Shown one piece after another: positions 1-8,972 of a stretch of 64,000 nucleotides of DNA. A model generated the notes under the pieces. The model was not told the DNA's origin. It made no database searches and was given only the letters and a program-made list of their open reading frames with translations. Made by a program: the position numbers and the translations under genes. This DNA comes from Akkermansia muciniphila. GTDB lineage: Bacteria > Verrucomicrobiota > Verrucomicrobiia > Verrucomicrobiales > Akkermansiaceae. Each line of letters starts with the position of its first letter. Position 1 is the stretch's first letter. The DNA lies in NCBI RefSeq assembly GCF_900184965.1, contig NZ_FXYA01000199.1, positions 1-64,000 on the forward strand. Reading direction: 5' to 3'.

Positions 1-2119
1 TGACAGATCCACCGGAAATTCCCGGTATATCCGTCACAACGGCGGAAAATCCCGTGCCCGTTTCAAAAGTAGTCACTCCGCGAACCGTGGCAATCTTCCA
101 GAGATTCTGGCTGGTCCCTCCCCCGGTCAGTAAATACAATGAGCCGTAAGCCTCACCATAATCTCCTGCATTGTAGGACCGCGGCGCAAATTGCTGATAA
201 ATGACCCTGTTGACAAGATAAGGTATTGGCTCATTTTGCGAGGCAGGAATAAAGCTGGTTGTGGTCTTTACTTTCCAGTTCCGGCTGGTTTCGGCGGCGT
301 AGATTTCACGCACGCGGATGACGTATCCGTTCCGGGTTGTGTCCCTGACATTGGAAAATGTAATATCCAACATTTCCCCGGTATTGTAAGCAAGATTTTT
401 GCCGGGGATGATGCTGTAAGAATCCAGCGTTAAATCTTTCCGCGTCGTCTTGCTTCCTCTTCCCAGGTCCACGGTCAATTTTCCCGCGGACGTTAATTGC
501 CAGGGGACGGCAAAACCCGCGAAACTGGAATAATTCCACTGGCCTTTAGGACCCGCAAAGTAATGAACAATCGTGCTGTGCGTCCGTGCCGGAACGTTCG
601 TCTGCGCATACTGGCCGGGAATGAGAACGGTAGTTGCCGCCGTCCCCGTCGCCGTTATCGCTTCTGTGTCCAGATAAGCAGGCAGCGTAAAAAGGCCCGT
701 CACGCCGGCCATGCCTGCGGCATACATGCGATTAACTGCCGCCGTATCCGTCGCCGCCCCCACGGCAAGCGGAATATTGATGCCTCCGTTGGCGTTGACG
801 GCCCCCGCCGCCGTCAGACCTCCGGCCAGCGTCATGTTGCCGGAGGCGTCCACCTGCGGCATGGCCTCAAGGGCCTGCTGGGCCGCCGTCGCGGCGTTGG
901 CCGCAGCGGTGGCAGATGTTGCGGCATCGGAGGCAGACGTGGACGCGGTAGCGGCGGACTGGCCAGCCGTCCGCGCCGCAGCCTCGGCGATCGCGGAGGA
1001 TTGCCGCACATCCCGTCCCAAGCTATCCAGTTGCCTAGCGGTGGCCAGCTCCATCCCTCCCAGGGTGATGCCGTCGTCATAGTCCACCACCACGGTCATC
1101 AGCGGGGCCATCGTGCCATTCACCGTGGGCGGGTTGGCCACCTCCGTCACCAGACCGCGCCCAGGGACGGAAGGGGTCAGGACAGCGTGCATGCCCAGAG
1201 CGTAGGGCGTCATCTCCGTCCCCTCGCACACCTGGATGATGATTTTGTCTCCGCGCTGCAATATAACGCCCGGCGTAAATACCCACGTGGCCGTCTGACC
1301 GCTGGACAGGTTGGACACATAGGCGGAGGTGCCAATCAGGCTGTAAGCTCCGTCCGTCAGCCGCCAAATCCGCAGGCAATACTGATTCAGGGCGGGGTCG
1401 GTGAAAAAATACACGGTTGAAATACTCGTCAGGCGGCAGCTGTCGGGCAGATGCCCGGCCAGTATCTCGTCTCCCCACGTCATCGCGTAGCCTCCGACGA
1501 TGGTCCAGATGTCGGCGGCATCTCCGCTGGACAAGGTGGATTTCCCGGTCGCGGCTTCCAATTCCACTCCCGCATCCTTGAGCGCGGCCGGCAATTTATT
1601 TGCTACAGCCTCATTGACCAATTCCCCGCTTTTCACCTGGCCTTCCAGCGTTTCCACAAACCGCTTTGCTTCATCCCGGGCCGCTTCGGCCTGTCGTACA
1701 AGTTCCTCGACCACAATGGACGGATTTTCCACAATGGTCACGGAGCCGTCTTCCGTTTCGGGGATGGAGACATCAAGTGCACCAGCTACGGCTGCGGCCT
1801 CTTCCGTTCCATCCGGAGGCGTAACGCGAGACACGACATGCACGGCTCCCTTCAACAAGGGGTATTCTTTGCCCGATGCGTCGGTCAGAAAAATATCATA
1901 AGCGCCGCATCCGGAGGCCAGCCTCGGCCATGTCACCAATGCCGTACTCGCCCCCGTAACGGCACAGTCCAGCATGATCACCCCATCCTGTACTACCGCG
2001 CCGCGTAGCGTCATGCCGCTGATGTCCATATCCTCACCGGATGGAGAAATAAAATGCAGCGCAAGAGACTGCGGCAGGGATTCCGTGGCGTGTATGTTGT
2101 AGTTGGCGGCTTGCCTCAT
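1..2119 (-). CDS. Phage tail fibre / receptor-binding protein, partial at left edge
   Basis: Reads open on the minus strand from an ATG at 2119 to the window edge, so at least 706 residues and missing its C terminus. The N-terminal ~110 residues resemble a small beta domain that attaches a fibre to a tail. Residues ~150-190 are charged and helical. At ~350-400 lies an Ala/Ser/Thr-rich segment with many AATSA-type triplets, typical of a trimeric fibre shaft. It is followed by the module AMPQVDASGNMTLAG and an NGGINIP segment. A closely related module occurs in the fibre of prophage 2 (57709-59784), whose N-terminal domain differs. It lies directly downstream of the large terminase. Function as a fibre is inferred from composition and from the prophage 2 counterpart; the host-binding tip is not visible. 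Confidence 0.8.
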   Translation of the reverse strand, partial: MRQAANYNIHATESLPQSLALHFISPSGEDMDISGMTLRGAVVQDGVIMLDCAVTGASTALVTWPRLASGCGAYDIFLTDASGKEYPLLKGAVHVVSRVTPPDGTEEAAAVAGALDVSIPETEDGSVTIVENPSIVVEELVRQAEAARDEAKRFVETLEGQVKSGELVNEAVANKLPAALKDAGVELEAATGKSTLSSGDAADIWTIVGGYAMTWGDEILAGHLPDSCRLTSISTVYFFTDPALNQYCLRIWRLTDGAYSLIGTSAYVSNLSSGQTATWVFTPGVILQRGDKIIIQVCEGTEMTPYALGMHAVLTPSVPGRGLVTEVANPPTVNGTMAPLMTVVVDYDDGITLGGMELATARQLDSLGRDVRQSSAIAEAAARTAGQSAATASTSASDAATSATAAANAATAAQQALEAMPQVDASGNMTLAGGLTAAGAVNANGGINIPLAVGAATDTAAVNRMYAAGMAGVTGLFTLPAYLDTEAITATGTAATTVLIPGQYAQTNVPARTHSTIVHYFAGPKGQWNYSSFAGFAVPWQLTSAGKLTVDLGRGSKTTRKDLTLDSYSIIPGKNLAYNTGEMLDITFSNVRDTTRNGYVIRVREIYAAETSRNWKVKTTTSFIPASQNEPIPYLVNRVIYQQFAPRSYNAGDYGEAYGSLYLLTGGGTSQNLWKIATVRGVTTFETGTGFSAVVTDIPGISGGSV

Positions 2120-2175
2120 GAAAATATGATGCGGCAATCCTCAAATCCGTAAATAACCGGGACTGGATATAAGTT

Positions 2176-3591
2176 TCAAATTTCGCAAGAGACAGGACCT
2201 TCCGCCCAAGAGTCATAATACCACCCTTCCGTGTCCGGAGGCGTGTACACATCCGTTTCCTCCGTCCAAATGCCACGGGAGGAACGGCCGGCCCAAATAG
2301 CCATGAAAATCACATCGGCCCGGTCCGGGGAATGCAAGCCCTTTCCCCGCATGTCCTCTTTGGACATGACGCGGAGGCGGCCCTTCTGATCCCATTCCAT
2401 CTGGCGTGTAGTCATCTGGCGGAATGTGACCGGGTCGAGTTTATCAATGCGGATCTTTCCGTTGACGATGTCGCGAGCTCCCAGTATCCACGCTTCGGAA
2501 ATGGTGTTCAGATAATGTTCCGGGTCTTCCCCGGGCAATCCTCCTCGGAACTCTTTGATACGGTAGCCGTCCCCGCCGCTTTCAACCGGTTCGGCCATTT
2601 GCTGGACGATAGGCAGTCCCAGGCCGTCCGAATCTCCCCACGCATTATGTGCCTTAATGCCGAGTTCCTTGAGGCGGTTTGCCATCCGGCGCCGGGCCTG
2701 TACCGTGCTGGATTGTCTAAACGCCTGGTCCAGGCTGACAAGATTTCCTTCTCGTACAGCAATGGAATTTTCATCTCGACCGGCGGCAAAATCTAAAGCG
2801 GCCCATTGTCCGCCCGGTCTGAACGCCGGAGGATGGTCTATCGCATGCCGCAGTTGTTCCGGAGTAATGACAAGCATGTCTTCCCCTTCCGTCCATTCCG
2901 CAAGATGCATGGAACGGTAGAGGGGATGGGATTCTCCGTAGGTTTCCAGGTCTTCCGCACGTTTTTCCGGACGGATGTGGGGACACATGTATGACGTAAC
3001 CCTGGTTCGCCTCCAGTTTTTGGCCTCGTCGTGAAAGCAGCGGTAATGCTTCCCCATAGCGGAACCGGGGGAAGAAAGATACAGATACCGGGTGACGGTG
3101 CATCGGTCCGCCGCCTCAAAAATACCGTCCTGAACGCCTTTCGCTTCATCCACGATATAAAGGACAGGCGTTGCCGCCGTCGCGTGATACCCTTCCGCCT
3201 TCTGTTCATCATTGGTAGAAAATATAGAGGTAAAGCCTCCTTCCGGAGTCAAAATTTCCATCTGGTTCCATTTCCAACCCCGGAATGCCGGATGAGACTG
3301 GTAAGCACGGATTGCGGGCCAGAGCTGGGTTTTTAACTGCCGCCAGGAACCGGACGTAAGAACAACACGTCCGCGGGGAAAGCAATACAGCCACCACAGT
3401 ACAACAGGACCTACCAGGGAAACAGTTTTGCCTGAACCGTTAGCCGCTACAACGGCCGTGCGCCGGTAATCGTTAATGTCCTCATAGGTGTTGATCTGCC
3501 AGTCGTAGGGGTCCAGCCCCAGCACGGCAACGGCGAATTCAGCCAGCCGTAAACGGCACCGGGATACTATGTCATCACACCGTTCCGCCAT
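2176..3591 (-). CDS. terL: Terminase large subunit
   Basis: 471-residue phage packaging ATPase-nuclease. Walker A AANGSGKT is near residue 50, Walker B-like VLYIVDEAKG near 140, and an SSPGS coupling motif follows. The C-terminal nuclease half opens with LDFAAGRDENSI, with further acidic residues in AWGDSDGLGLP and DRADVIF. It cuts concatemeric DNA and drives it into the prohead. The ATG at 3591 is chosen because it is preceded by GGAAGAAGAG and overlaps the small-subunit gene by only 17 bases; an upstream in-frame TTG at 3627 would lengthen the overlap. Unusually, the next gene downstream is the tail fibre rather than a portal gene. Confidence 0.93.
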   Translation of the reverse strand: MAERCDDIVSRCRLRLAEFAVAVLGLDPYDWQINTYEDINDYRRTAVVAANGSGKTVSLVGPVVLWWLYCFPRGRVVLTSGSWRQLKTQLWPAIRAYQSHPAFRGWKWNQMEILTPEGGFTSIFSTNDEQKAEGYHATAATPVLYIVDEAKGVQDGIFEAADRCTVTRYLYLSSPGSAMGKHYRCFHDEAKNWRRTRVTSYMCPHIRPEKRAEDLETYGESHPLYRSMHLAEWTEGEDMLVITPEQLRHAIDHPPAFRPGGQWAALDFAAGRDENSIAVREGNLVSLDQAFRQSSTVQARRRMANRLKELGIKAHNAWGDSDGLGLPIVQQMAEPVESGGDGYRIKEFRGGLPGEDPEHYLNTISEAWILGARDIVNGKIRIDKLDPVTFRQMTTRQMEWDQKGRLRVMSKEDMRGKGLHSPDRADVIFMAIWAGRSSRGIWTEETDVYTPPDTEGWYYDSWAEGPVSCEI

Positions 3592-4066
3592 TCTCTTCTT
3601 CCGCCCTCTTTCTGCGGATGGATTCAATTCTGTCCATGACGGAAGCTATTCTGTCTTCGTCGTATTCCGTGATCATCTCCACAGGCCCCCCATTGGCCCC
3701 GGTGAGTTCCACTGCCTGCCGTTCCCCGTAACGGGCATTTCTCTTCCCGGCCAGCCATTTACGGTATTCGGCTCTATTTTTGTCCATCTGCGCACAATCG
3801 GGGCTGCTTCCGTCAAGTATTTCCAGTCCCTTTTCCACCAAGGCATCCGCCGACATCTCGCACGCGCGCGCGTAGTTGCGTAAAAAGTCGTCATGCTCAT
3901 TCATCCAGTTATAAACTGTCTTACGTTCCGGCATGTGCTCGTCCCGTACAATCTGCATCAACATTTCCCCTTCGGCAATGCGTCTGCATATTTCATCCGC
4001 CAAGGCGTCCGTATATTTGGTCGGGCGTCCTGTTCTCTTCGGCGGAATGGTGGATTTTTTCTTCAT
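3575..4066 (-). CDS. terS: Terminase small subunit-like protein
   Basis: 163 residues. Begins with a basic tail, then RPTKYTDALADEICRRIAEG and a helix-turn-helix (about residues 30-65) containing PERKTVYNWM. This arrangement is characteristic of the small terminase family that recognises the packaging site and loads TerL. The C-terminal half is charged and helical with an RRKRAEEENG tail. It sits immediately before terL, with a 17-base overlap, and its ATG overlaps the stop of the preceding small gene (ATGA), which suggests translational coupling. Confidence 0.85.
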   Translation of the reverse strand: MKKKSTIPPKRTGRPTKYTDALADEICRRIAEGEMLMQIVRDEHMPERKTVYNWMNEHDDFLRNYARACEMSADALVEKGLEILDGSSPDCAQMDKNRAEYRKWLAGKRNARYGERQAVELTGANGGPVEMITEYDEDRIASVMDRIESIRRKRAEEENGGTV

Positions 4067-4302
4067 TCCAAGTGGTGGGGTTCTTCCCCGTCTTCCGGGG
4101 CATGGGTGCAGTAATACACGTCCTCAAGGCTGGGGTCATTCATGAGGCCCGGGAGAAAGTGAAAATGGCGATAGACGTCGTCCCACGTCAATTCCCCCCG
4201 GTCAATGAGGGTGAAGAGCTCTGCGGTTACTTCATCCAGCCTTTTTTCATGAATAAGTTTCTGAAAGCGTTCCGTATGGGTCTGAATTCCTTGATCGTCC
4301 AT
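4063..4302 (-). CDS. Small acidic phage protein of unknown function
   Basis: 79 residues, rich in Asp and Glu, with a His cluster at the C terminus (GEEPHHLE). No recognised domain. Its start overlaps the end of the MuF-metalloprotease gene by 76 bases in another frame, and its stop overlaps the terS start (ATGA). The tight packing supports expression as part of the packaging operon. It could be a small accessory or immunity-like partner of the metalloprotease next to it, but nothing in the sequence proves this. Confidence 0.6.
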   Translation of the reverse strand: MDDQGIQTHTERFQKLIHEKRLDEVTAELFTLIDRGELTWDDVYRHFHFLPGLMNDPSLEDVYYCTHAPEDGEEPHHLE

Positions 4303-5822
4303 TGATTGAGGTTCCTTTCTTGGCGTTGGCGGTTAAGTTGCTTGATAAGGGTTTTGTCGCGGGATTCCACGGCAATGAATTGAGCATAGGCGCGGGCGAA
4401 GCACTCACGGCGACTCTCAAGGTAGCGGTAGTACCTGCCGGGAATACTGCGGATGATGGAGAGCGTGGGGGACTCCATGATCACATTCATGAGTTCGTCC
4501 ATTTCCGGAGAATGCTCGGAGCCATACTTTGAACGCTTCTCTTTTTCCATCTCGCTGGGAATCATCCCAAGCCGGTACTGGCACTGTCCCTTGCCGAGCC
4601 CCCACAGATCGACATAATGGCCTATCTCGTGGCAGGTGGTCAAATCCGGATATTCCCCGGCGTTGGAAATGGCAATAGGGGCGTTCGGTTCCCAAGGGTT
4701 GAAGCTCCCCAGGACTTTCATTCCGGGAGTCTGGCTAATGTGGGCTTGTGGGAGCGGGCCGTCCGTGTGTACGGCATCGATGGAACTGACCGCACGGTTG
4801 ACGGCGGTACGGACTTTACGGCTGATGCCGGACTTGGGGAGATTGATCTTGTCCCCTACTTTGGACACCATGTCCATGTTGAGCATCATCTGCACGGGGG
4901 GAGCGTCAGGAATATATCCGTTCCCGTCCTGGTTCTCTATGCGCCGGGCGAGGTCATGGGCCGGGATGGCAAGCCGTCCGTCCCTGTCCAAGGCATCCAA
5001 TCCGAAGCGCTTTTTAAGGCTCTCCCGAAGCCGGGCGGCAAGAGCCGGGTCTTTCACTTTCTGGACGGAGGCCGACCGGTTCATAAGACGCTCCGGCAGC
5101 GTTGCTCCGAAACAGGACATATCCACCGGGCCGGGAACCCAGTCGGGAGCAATCAGGCCAGATCTGATACACTCGGCTCGAGATACGCTTTCAATATCCA
5201 TCCATGAGTTGAAGCCGTACAAAGGCCAGGGCAGCAGGAAGCCGCCTATCGCCGGAGAATTCATCTCGACGGCCCAAAATTGGAAGTCCGTCTTAAGCCG
5301 GACGGCTCCTTCATTGAGTACATGTAAAGGCCGGGGCATCCTGGCACCCGGATGCCGGACGAAACGCCACGCCGGGTAGGCGTAGAGCATTTCCGGGGTC
5401 ATGCCGCTTTCCCAGCGGGCCTGCCCGTAACAGCAGCGGGTCATCGTATCAAAAATTAGAGACAAGCGGGAACGGGCGCCGATGTTGGTAATGCGGTTAT
5501 CTCCCGCATCCGCTGCCATTCCTTCTGCGGCCATAAAAGCGCGGGCCTTGGCTATGAAGTCGGCCTTCCCCTGCATCACGCCCACCGTTGTTGACGTACC
5601 GTCCGGAAGTATGATCTCCTGCTTTTTGCCGGATAAAAAGTCGTCAAGCATGTTGGCGAGACGTTGCAGGAACTGCGCTTTTTCAACGTCCGCCGTAAAA
5701 ATGGAATTCACCCGTTCCGCGGCGGGCAGCATGGCCCGTTCGCGTGTGGACATGGGGCGAGCATCTATTTTTTTGCGCCGGAATATGTCAACGGGAGTTA
5801 CCATTTTCGCTTTGAATTTCAT
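4227..5822 (-). CDS. MuF-like phage protein fused to a HExxH zinc metalloprotease domain
   Basis: About 531 residues from the ATG chosen at 5822; other in-frame starts lie at 5804 and further upstream, and the most distant one is a TTG. Residues ~115-240 carry the layout of the Mu gpF / minor head family: RLSLIFDT, a segment with RPLHVLNEG, FQFWA, then PWPLYGFNSW and ECIRSGLI, although the usual final C-R-C is not complete. The C-terminal third has CHEIGHYVD, a zincin HExxH at residues ~398-402, followed about 60-70 residues later by RRECFARAYAQFI, which would supply the third zinc ligand. MuF domains fused to C-terminal enzymatic or toxin domains are known in phages. The protease could mature virion proteins or be delivered into the host; the sequence does not decide. 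It lies between the replication and packaging genes. Confidence 0.7.
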   Translation of the reverse strand: MKFKAKMVTPVDIFRRKKIDARPMSTRERAMLPAAERVNSIFTADVEKAQFLQRLANMLDDFLSGKKQEIILPDGTSTTVGVMQGKADFIAKARAFMAAEGMAADAGDNRITNIGARSRLSLIFDTMTRCCYGQARWESGMTPEMLYAYPAWRFVRHPGARMPRPLHVLNEGAVRLKTDFQFWAVEMNSPAIGGFLLPWPLYGFNSWMDIESVSRAECIRSGLIAPDWVPGPVDMSCFGATLPERLMNRSASVQKVKDPALAARLRESLKKRFGLDALDRDGRLAIPAHDLARRIENQDGNGYIPDAPPVQMMLNMDMVSKVGDKINLPKSGISRKVRTAVNRAVSSIDAVHTDGPLPQAHISQTPGMKVLGSFNPWEPNAPIAISNAGEYPDLTTCHEIGHYVDLWGLGKGQCQYRLGMIPSEMEKEKRSKYGSEHSPEMDELMNVIMESPTLSIIRSIPGRYYRYLESRRECFARAYAQFIAVESRDKTLIKQLNRQRQERNLNQWTIKEFRPIRNAFRNLFMKKGWMK

Positions 5823-6078
5823 TGTCGTCCCGAGACAAGGGTAAGTCATCCGTTTTTTCAGGATATGTAATTTCCGATTCTTCCGGGATTTCCCGGTCAT
5901 AAATTCCAAGGCGTTTATTATAGCGGAGAAGAAGCAATGCTCGGCGCTGGGCTTCCATGTAATCGTGTGTTTCCAATCCGATACAAATTCTCATTCTTTT
6001 GCGCTTGGGTCCCAAATAAAGGGATATTCTCAAGGCATGAGATCCGCAGGGTTGAGTAATAATGTCCAGTTTTTTCAT
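5788..6078 (-). CDS. Conserved-looking phage protein, unknown function
   Basis: 96 residues, basic N-terminal half (LYLGPKRKRMRICIG) and acidic C-terminal tail. The N-terminal pattern of two basic strands and a helix (HDYMEAQRRALLLL) vaguely recalls the arm-binding segments of integrases, but there is no catalytic domain. It starts 4 bases inside the end of the dnaB gene (ATGA-type overlap) and overlaps the start of the MuF-like gene, so it is probably translated with them. Confidence 0.55.
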   Translation of the reverse strand: MKKLDIITQPCGSHALRISLYLGPKRKRMRICIGLETHDYMEAQRRALLLLRYNKRLGIYDREIPEESEITYPEKTDDLPLSRDDNEIQSENGNSR

Positions 6079-7424
6079 GATTTATTGACGGGGTAATTGG
6101 GCTCTTCTTCGTATTTTGTGAGTTCTGCCGTCCAGCGGAATTGAATACGCCCCAGCCGTCCGAATCTGTTTTTGCCGATGATCCACTGCGCTTCCGAGGG
6201 GTCGTGCTTGTCGGGCTTGTACATGTAGGGGCGGTGGATCATGATGATCTGGTCCGCGTCCTGCTCAATGGATCCGGAGTCGCGAAGGTCGGAAACGACC
6301 GGTTTGCCCTGGGCGTTCCCGGCTCTTTTTTCGACGTCGCGGTTGAGCTGGGCCAGCACCAGGACGGGGATATTGAGTTCCTTGGCCAGGGATTTGAGGC
6401 CGGCGGAGATTTCCGAGACTTCCCGTTCCCGGCTTCCCCGGGCCTGCTGGGTCGTGGAGCGCACCAGCTGCAGGTAGTCCACGCCGATGCATTTGACGCC
6501 GTGTTCCCGGACCATCCGGCGGCCGCGGGCTCTGATGCTGTCAATGGTGAGGGAGCTTTCGTCGTCGATGTGCAACGGAGCGGCCGTGATTTTCCTGACG
6601 GCGGCCGTGAAATGCTGCTGCTGTCCGACCGTCATCGGCTTTCCGCGGCGGATGTCGTCGGAGTTGATGCCGGCCATGCCGTAGAGGACACGTTCCAGGA
6701 GCTGGGATTTCGGCATTTCCAGGCTGAACATGCCCACGGGGGTTCCCTCAAGGCAGATGTTGGTGAGGATGTTGACCAGGGCGGCGGTTTTCCCGACTCC
6801 GGGCCGGGCGGCGAGCACGATCATGGCTCCGGGCTGCAGGCCGTCCAGGGTCAGGTCCAGGCGGCGGTATCCGGAGGAAATCCCTTTGATGGCTCCAGGG
6901 TTGTTCATGCGCCATTGCAGGTTTTCAATGATGGCTCCCACGGCCCCGCAGATGGTTTCGGTCTGGCGGACTCCGCACCGGTCCCGCAGGGCGGACATGC
7001 CGCGCTCGGCTTCATCAAGGGCTTCTTCCGCGCTTTTGAGCTGATCGCCGGCAGCTTCCGCCATCCGGGTGGCAAACGCGAGCAGCGCATGTTTTTTGGC
7101 GGCTTCCGTGACCATTTCCAGGGCGGCGGCGGTTTTGTACCGGGCAAGGGCTCCGTAGGTGGCCGTTTCCACAACTCCGGCGTGTCCTCCCACGGCGTCA
7201 AGCTGGCCCTGGGCTTCAAGGCGGGCGATGACGGTGAGGGCGTCCACGGTTCCTCCCGTGCCGGCGACGGTTTCCAGGGCCGTCCAGATTTGCTGGTGCG
7301 CCGGGAGGCCGAATGTCTGGCGGCTGATGCCCTTGTCCCGGAGGTCCGCCAATGCCTGGGCGCCGTCCATTGCCTGGGAGAGCACCAGTTTTTCGGCGTC
7401 AATGAGTGTCTGCGAGTCGATCAT
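6075..7424 (-). CDS. dnaB: Replicative DNA helicase, DnaB family
   Basis: 449 residues, the full length of the family. Residues 1-100 form the helical N-terminal domain. The RecA-like ATPase domain has Walker A ARPGVGKTAA (~residue 210), MFSLEMPKSQL, Walker B IGVDYLQL, LAQLNRDVEKR, and LRDSGSIEQDADQI with IMIHRP, all hallmarks of hexameric 5'-3' helicases. It would unwind phage DNA at the replication fork. It is encoded 20 bases after the presumed replication-initiation protein, the usual pairing of initiator and helicase in temperate phages. Confidence 0.95.
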   Translation of the reverse strand: MIDSQTLIDAEKLVLSQAMDGAQALADLRDKGISRQTFGLPAHQQIWTALETVAGTGGTVDALTVIARLEAQGQLDAVGGHAGVVETATYGALARYKTAAALEMVTEAAKKHALLAFATRMAEAAGDQLKSAEEALDEAERGMSALRDRCGVRQTETICGAVGAIIENLQWRMNNPGAIKGISSGYRRLDLTLDGLQPGAMIVLAARPGVGKTAALVNILTNICLEGTPVGMFSLEMPKSQLLERVLYGMAGINSDDIRRGKPMTVGQQQHFTAAVRKITAAPLHIDDESSLTIDSIRARGRRMVREHGVKCIGVDYLQLVRSTTQQARGSREREVSEISAGLKSLAKELNIPVLVLAQLNRDVEKRAGNAQGKPVVSDLRDSGSIEQDADQIIMIHRPYMYKPDKHDPSEAQWIIGKNRFGRLGRIQFRWTAELTKYEEEPNYPVNKS

Positions 7425-7444
7425 GTTGTTGAAGTTGTTGGGGG

Positions 7445-8206
7445 TTAGAGGTCCTGAAGGTTCGAATAGGGGTCTCCGTTTTCAGGAGGCGGCGGATGGT
7501 TGAGGACGTAGCTGGTGGCGAAGCTGATGGCGTCGGATTGCCATTTGGTCACGGGGATGCCGTTGCGGGTCCAGTTGACGGCGTCCCTGCTTCCCCAGTA
7601 GGCCGTGGCGCAGTCCGGTATCTGGTCGGGAGCCAAACGCACACGCCCCGCAAAAGCCGCGGCCTGCAAATGAGCTTCGACTTCCTCCACGGTGCATGGA
7701 GAGGGGGTAAGGGGGTGAATTCCTTCCTTCCCTTCCTTCCTTACGGTTTCTTCATGGGTTATGTCTGGGTTATTAAAAAAAACCGACTGGGTTTCTTCTG
7801 GGTTTTCGGAAATAACTGACGTTGGTTTTTCGTGGGTTTCCTTTTCGGTTTCTACACTGGTTCCAATGTCGGTTTTCCTGGGTCTCCCCCCAAGTTTTCC
7901 ATTTTCACGGGCGGCCTTCCGGCGCGTTTGCACGCTTGCCTGAATTTCATGCGGATAGCCGAATACGACGAGATTGTCGCCGTCAAAGTGGTAGAGTTCG
8001 TTTTCCACGCTGATTTCCTGATCCGTCACGCCGCAGGTCTGCATCCAGCGGCGCATGCCCCAGGAGCGGCAACCCTCAATAATGCCGCCGTTTTCCTGTT
8101 CGCAGCACCAGGCCAGCAGAGAGATCCAGGTGGCGCGCTGTATGGGTTCCGCCCCGATATATTCGGGGCTGGAAAACAAGGCTGTTGGGATATTGATGAA
8201 TTCCAT
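7445..8206 (-). CDS. Probable phage replication initiation / replisome organiser protein
   Basis: 253 residues from the ATG at 8206; an in-frame TTG at 8254 would add 16 residues and overlap rusA, and neither start has a good ribosome binding site. The N-terminal ~100 residues look like a winged-helix unit, with an RATWISLLAWCC helix and a CRSWGMRRWMQ helix. Then come a basic KLGGRPRK stretch, a long polar Thr/Glu-rich linker, and a C-terminal domain with WTRNGIPVTKW. This plan of winged helix, linker and C-terminal helicase-contact domain matches phage initiators that load DnaB. Position immediately before dnaB supports it. The exact family is not recognised. Confidence 0.6.
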   Translation of the reverse strand: MEFINIPTALFSSPEYIGAEPIQRATWISLLAWCCEQENGGIIEGCRSWGMRRWMQTCGVTDQEISVENELYHFDGDNLVVFGYPHEIQASVQTRRKAARENGKLGGRPRKTDIGTSVETEKETHEKPTSVISENPEETQSVFFNNPDITHEETVRKEGKEGIHPLTPSPCTVEEVEAHLQAAAFAGRVRLAPDQIPDCATAYWGSRDAVNWTRNGIPVTKWQSDAISFATSYVLNHPPPPENGDPYSNLQDL

Positions 8207-8250
8207 AATAAAAAAAGCGTCAGTTGGGGGTTGTAGTTCATCCACAGGAT

Positions 8251-8667
8251 TCAATCTTCTTGCACGGTGATTGTTATTTGCGGCTCTTCACCCCACCATT
8301 TATCCACGCTTGCGGAATAGACCTGGGCGTCATCTTCCCAAAATCTCAACCGGGTCATGACATCCTGCAGGGTTTTGGCCAGGTTGTCCCAGTCCGGTTT
8401 GGTCGTTTTCGGAATGAGCCCGATCCGTTTTTTTTTCGGCTCGCTTTTGCGGTAGGGCCAGACGAAAGCCAGTTTCAGGGAGACCGGCCCCGTCAGGGGC
8501 CGGGCCGGTTGATAAGGTTTCAGCAGAGTCAGGTAATCGCTGATGACCAGTTTCAATTCTTTCGTGTCCGCCAGTTTGGCGTGTTCCCCGATATGGACGA
8601 TTTTTTTGTTCTGGTGCGTTTTCGTCGGGGGAACGATCGGCAGCATGATGGTCATCGGCTTGTTCAT
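8251..8667 (-). CDS. rusA: RusA-family Holliday junction resolvase
   Basis: 138 residues. The C-terminal half contains KPDWDNLAKTLQDVM and RLRFWEDDAQV, the spaced Asp residues and basic residues that form the metal site of RusA endonucleases. The N-terminal half gives the beta-rich part of the fold (VSLKLAFVWPYRK). It would resolve branched replication or recombination intermediates before packaging. Its ATG overlaps the stop of the preceding small gene (4 bases), and the replication gene follows. Confidence 0.88.
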   Translation of the reverse strand: MNKPMTIMLPIVPPTKTHQNKKIVHIGEHAKLADTKELKLVISDYLTLLKPYQPARPLTGPVSLKLAFVWPYRKSEPKKKRIGLIPKTTKPDWDNLAKTLQDVMTRLRFWEDDAQVYSASVDKWWGEEPQITITVQED

Positions 8668-8966
8668 GACGCTTTCGAATTCCTTTCTATTTCCCGGGCC
8701 TGGGATTCGGCGTCGAAGTCCAGCTTCAGCTGGCCGTCGTCCTCAAACCAGGCATTCGCCACAGCTGTTTTCTTGATGGAGCCTGACACTTTCACACAGA
8801 CTTTCTGTTCCCCGTCAGGGATTTTGACACTGATGGAGAGGCTGAAATCGGATTCGTCTTCCGCCGCCTGGCGCCTGATGTCTTCGTAGTCGTCGAATTC
8901 ATCAAAGGCCATGCGGACGGATTCCAGGATGGTTTCTTTTTCGTGTTCCGTTCGCGCGCTCATCAT
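8664..8966 (-). CDS. Small acidic phage protein, unknown function
   Basis: 100 residues, strongly acidic (DEFDDYED, EDESDFS), with a central beta-strand region (FSLSISVKIPDGEQKVCVKV). Two ATG codons stand in tandem at 8966 and 8963. It lies between the SSB-like protein and RusA and is translationally coupled to the latter. No known family recognised; the position suggests a role in DNA recombination or replication. Confidence 0.65.
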   Translation of the reverse strand: MMSARTEHEKETILESVRMAFDEFDDYEDIRRQAAEDESDFSLSISVKIPDGEQKVCVKVSGSIKKTAVANAWFEDDGQLKLDFDAESQAREIERNSKAS

Positions 8967-8972
8967 TGTTGA

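Noticed and set aside
497-1420. Plus-strand frame of 307 codons with Arg/His/Gly-rich content
   Set aside because: Antisense shadow of the tail fibre on the minus strand; composition is low-complexity and unlike a folded protein.
3592-3627. TTG start for the large terminase
   Set aside because: The ATG at 3591 has a clear ribosome binding site and a shorter overlap with terS.
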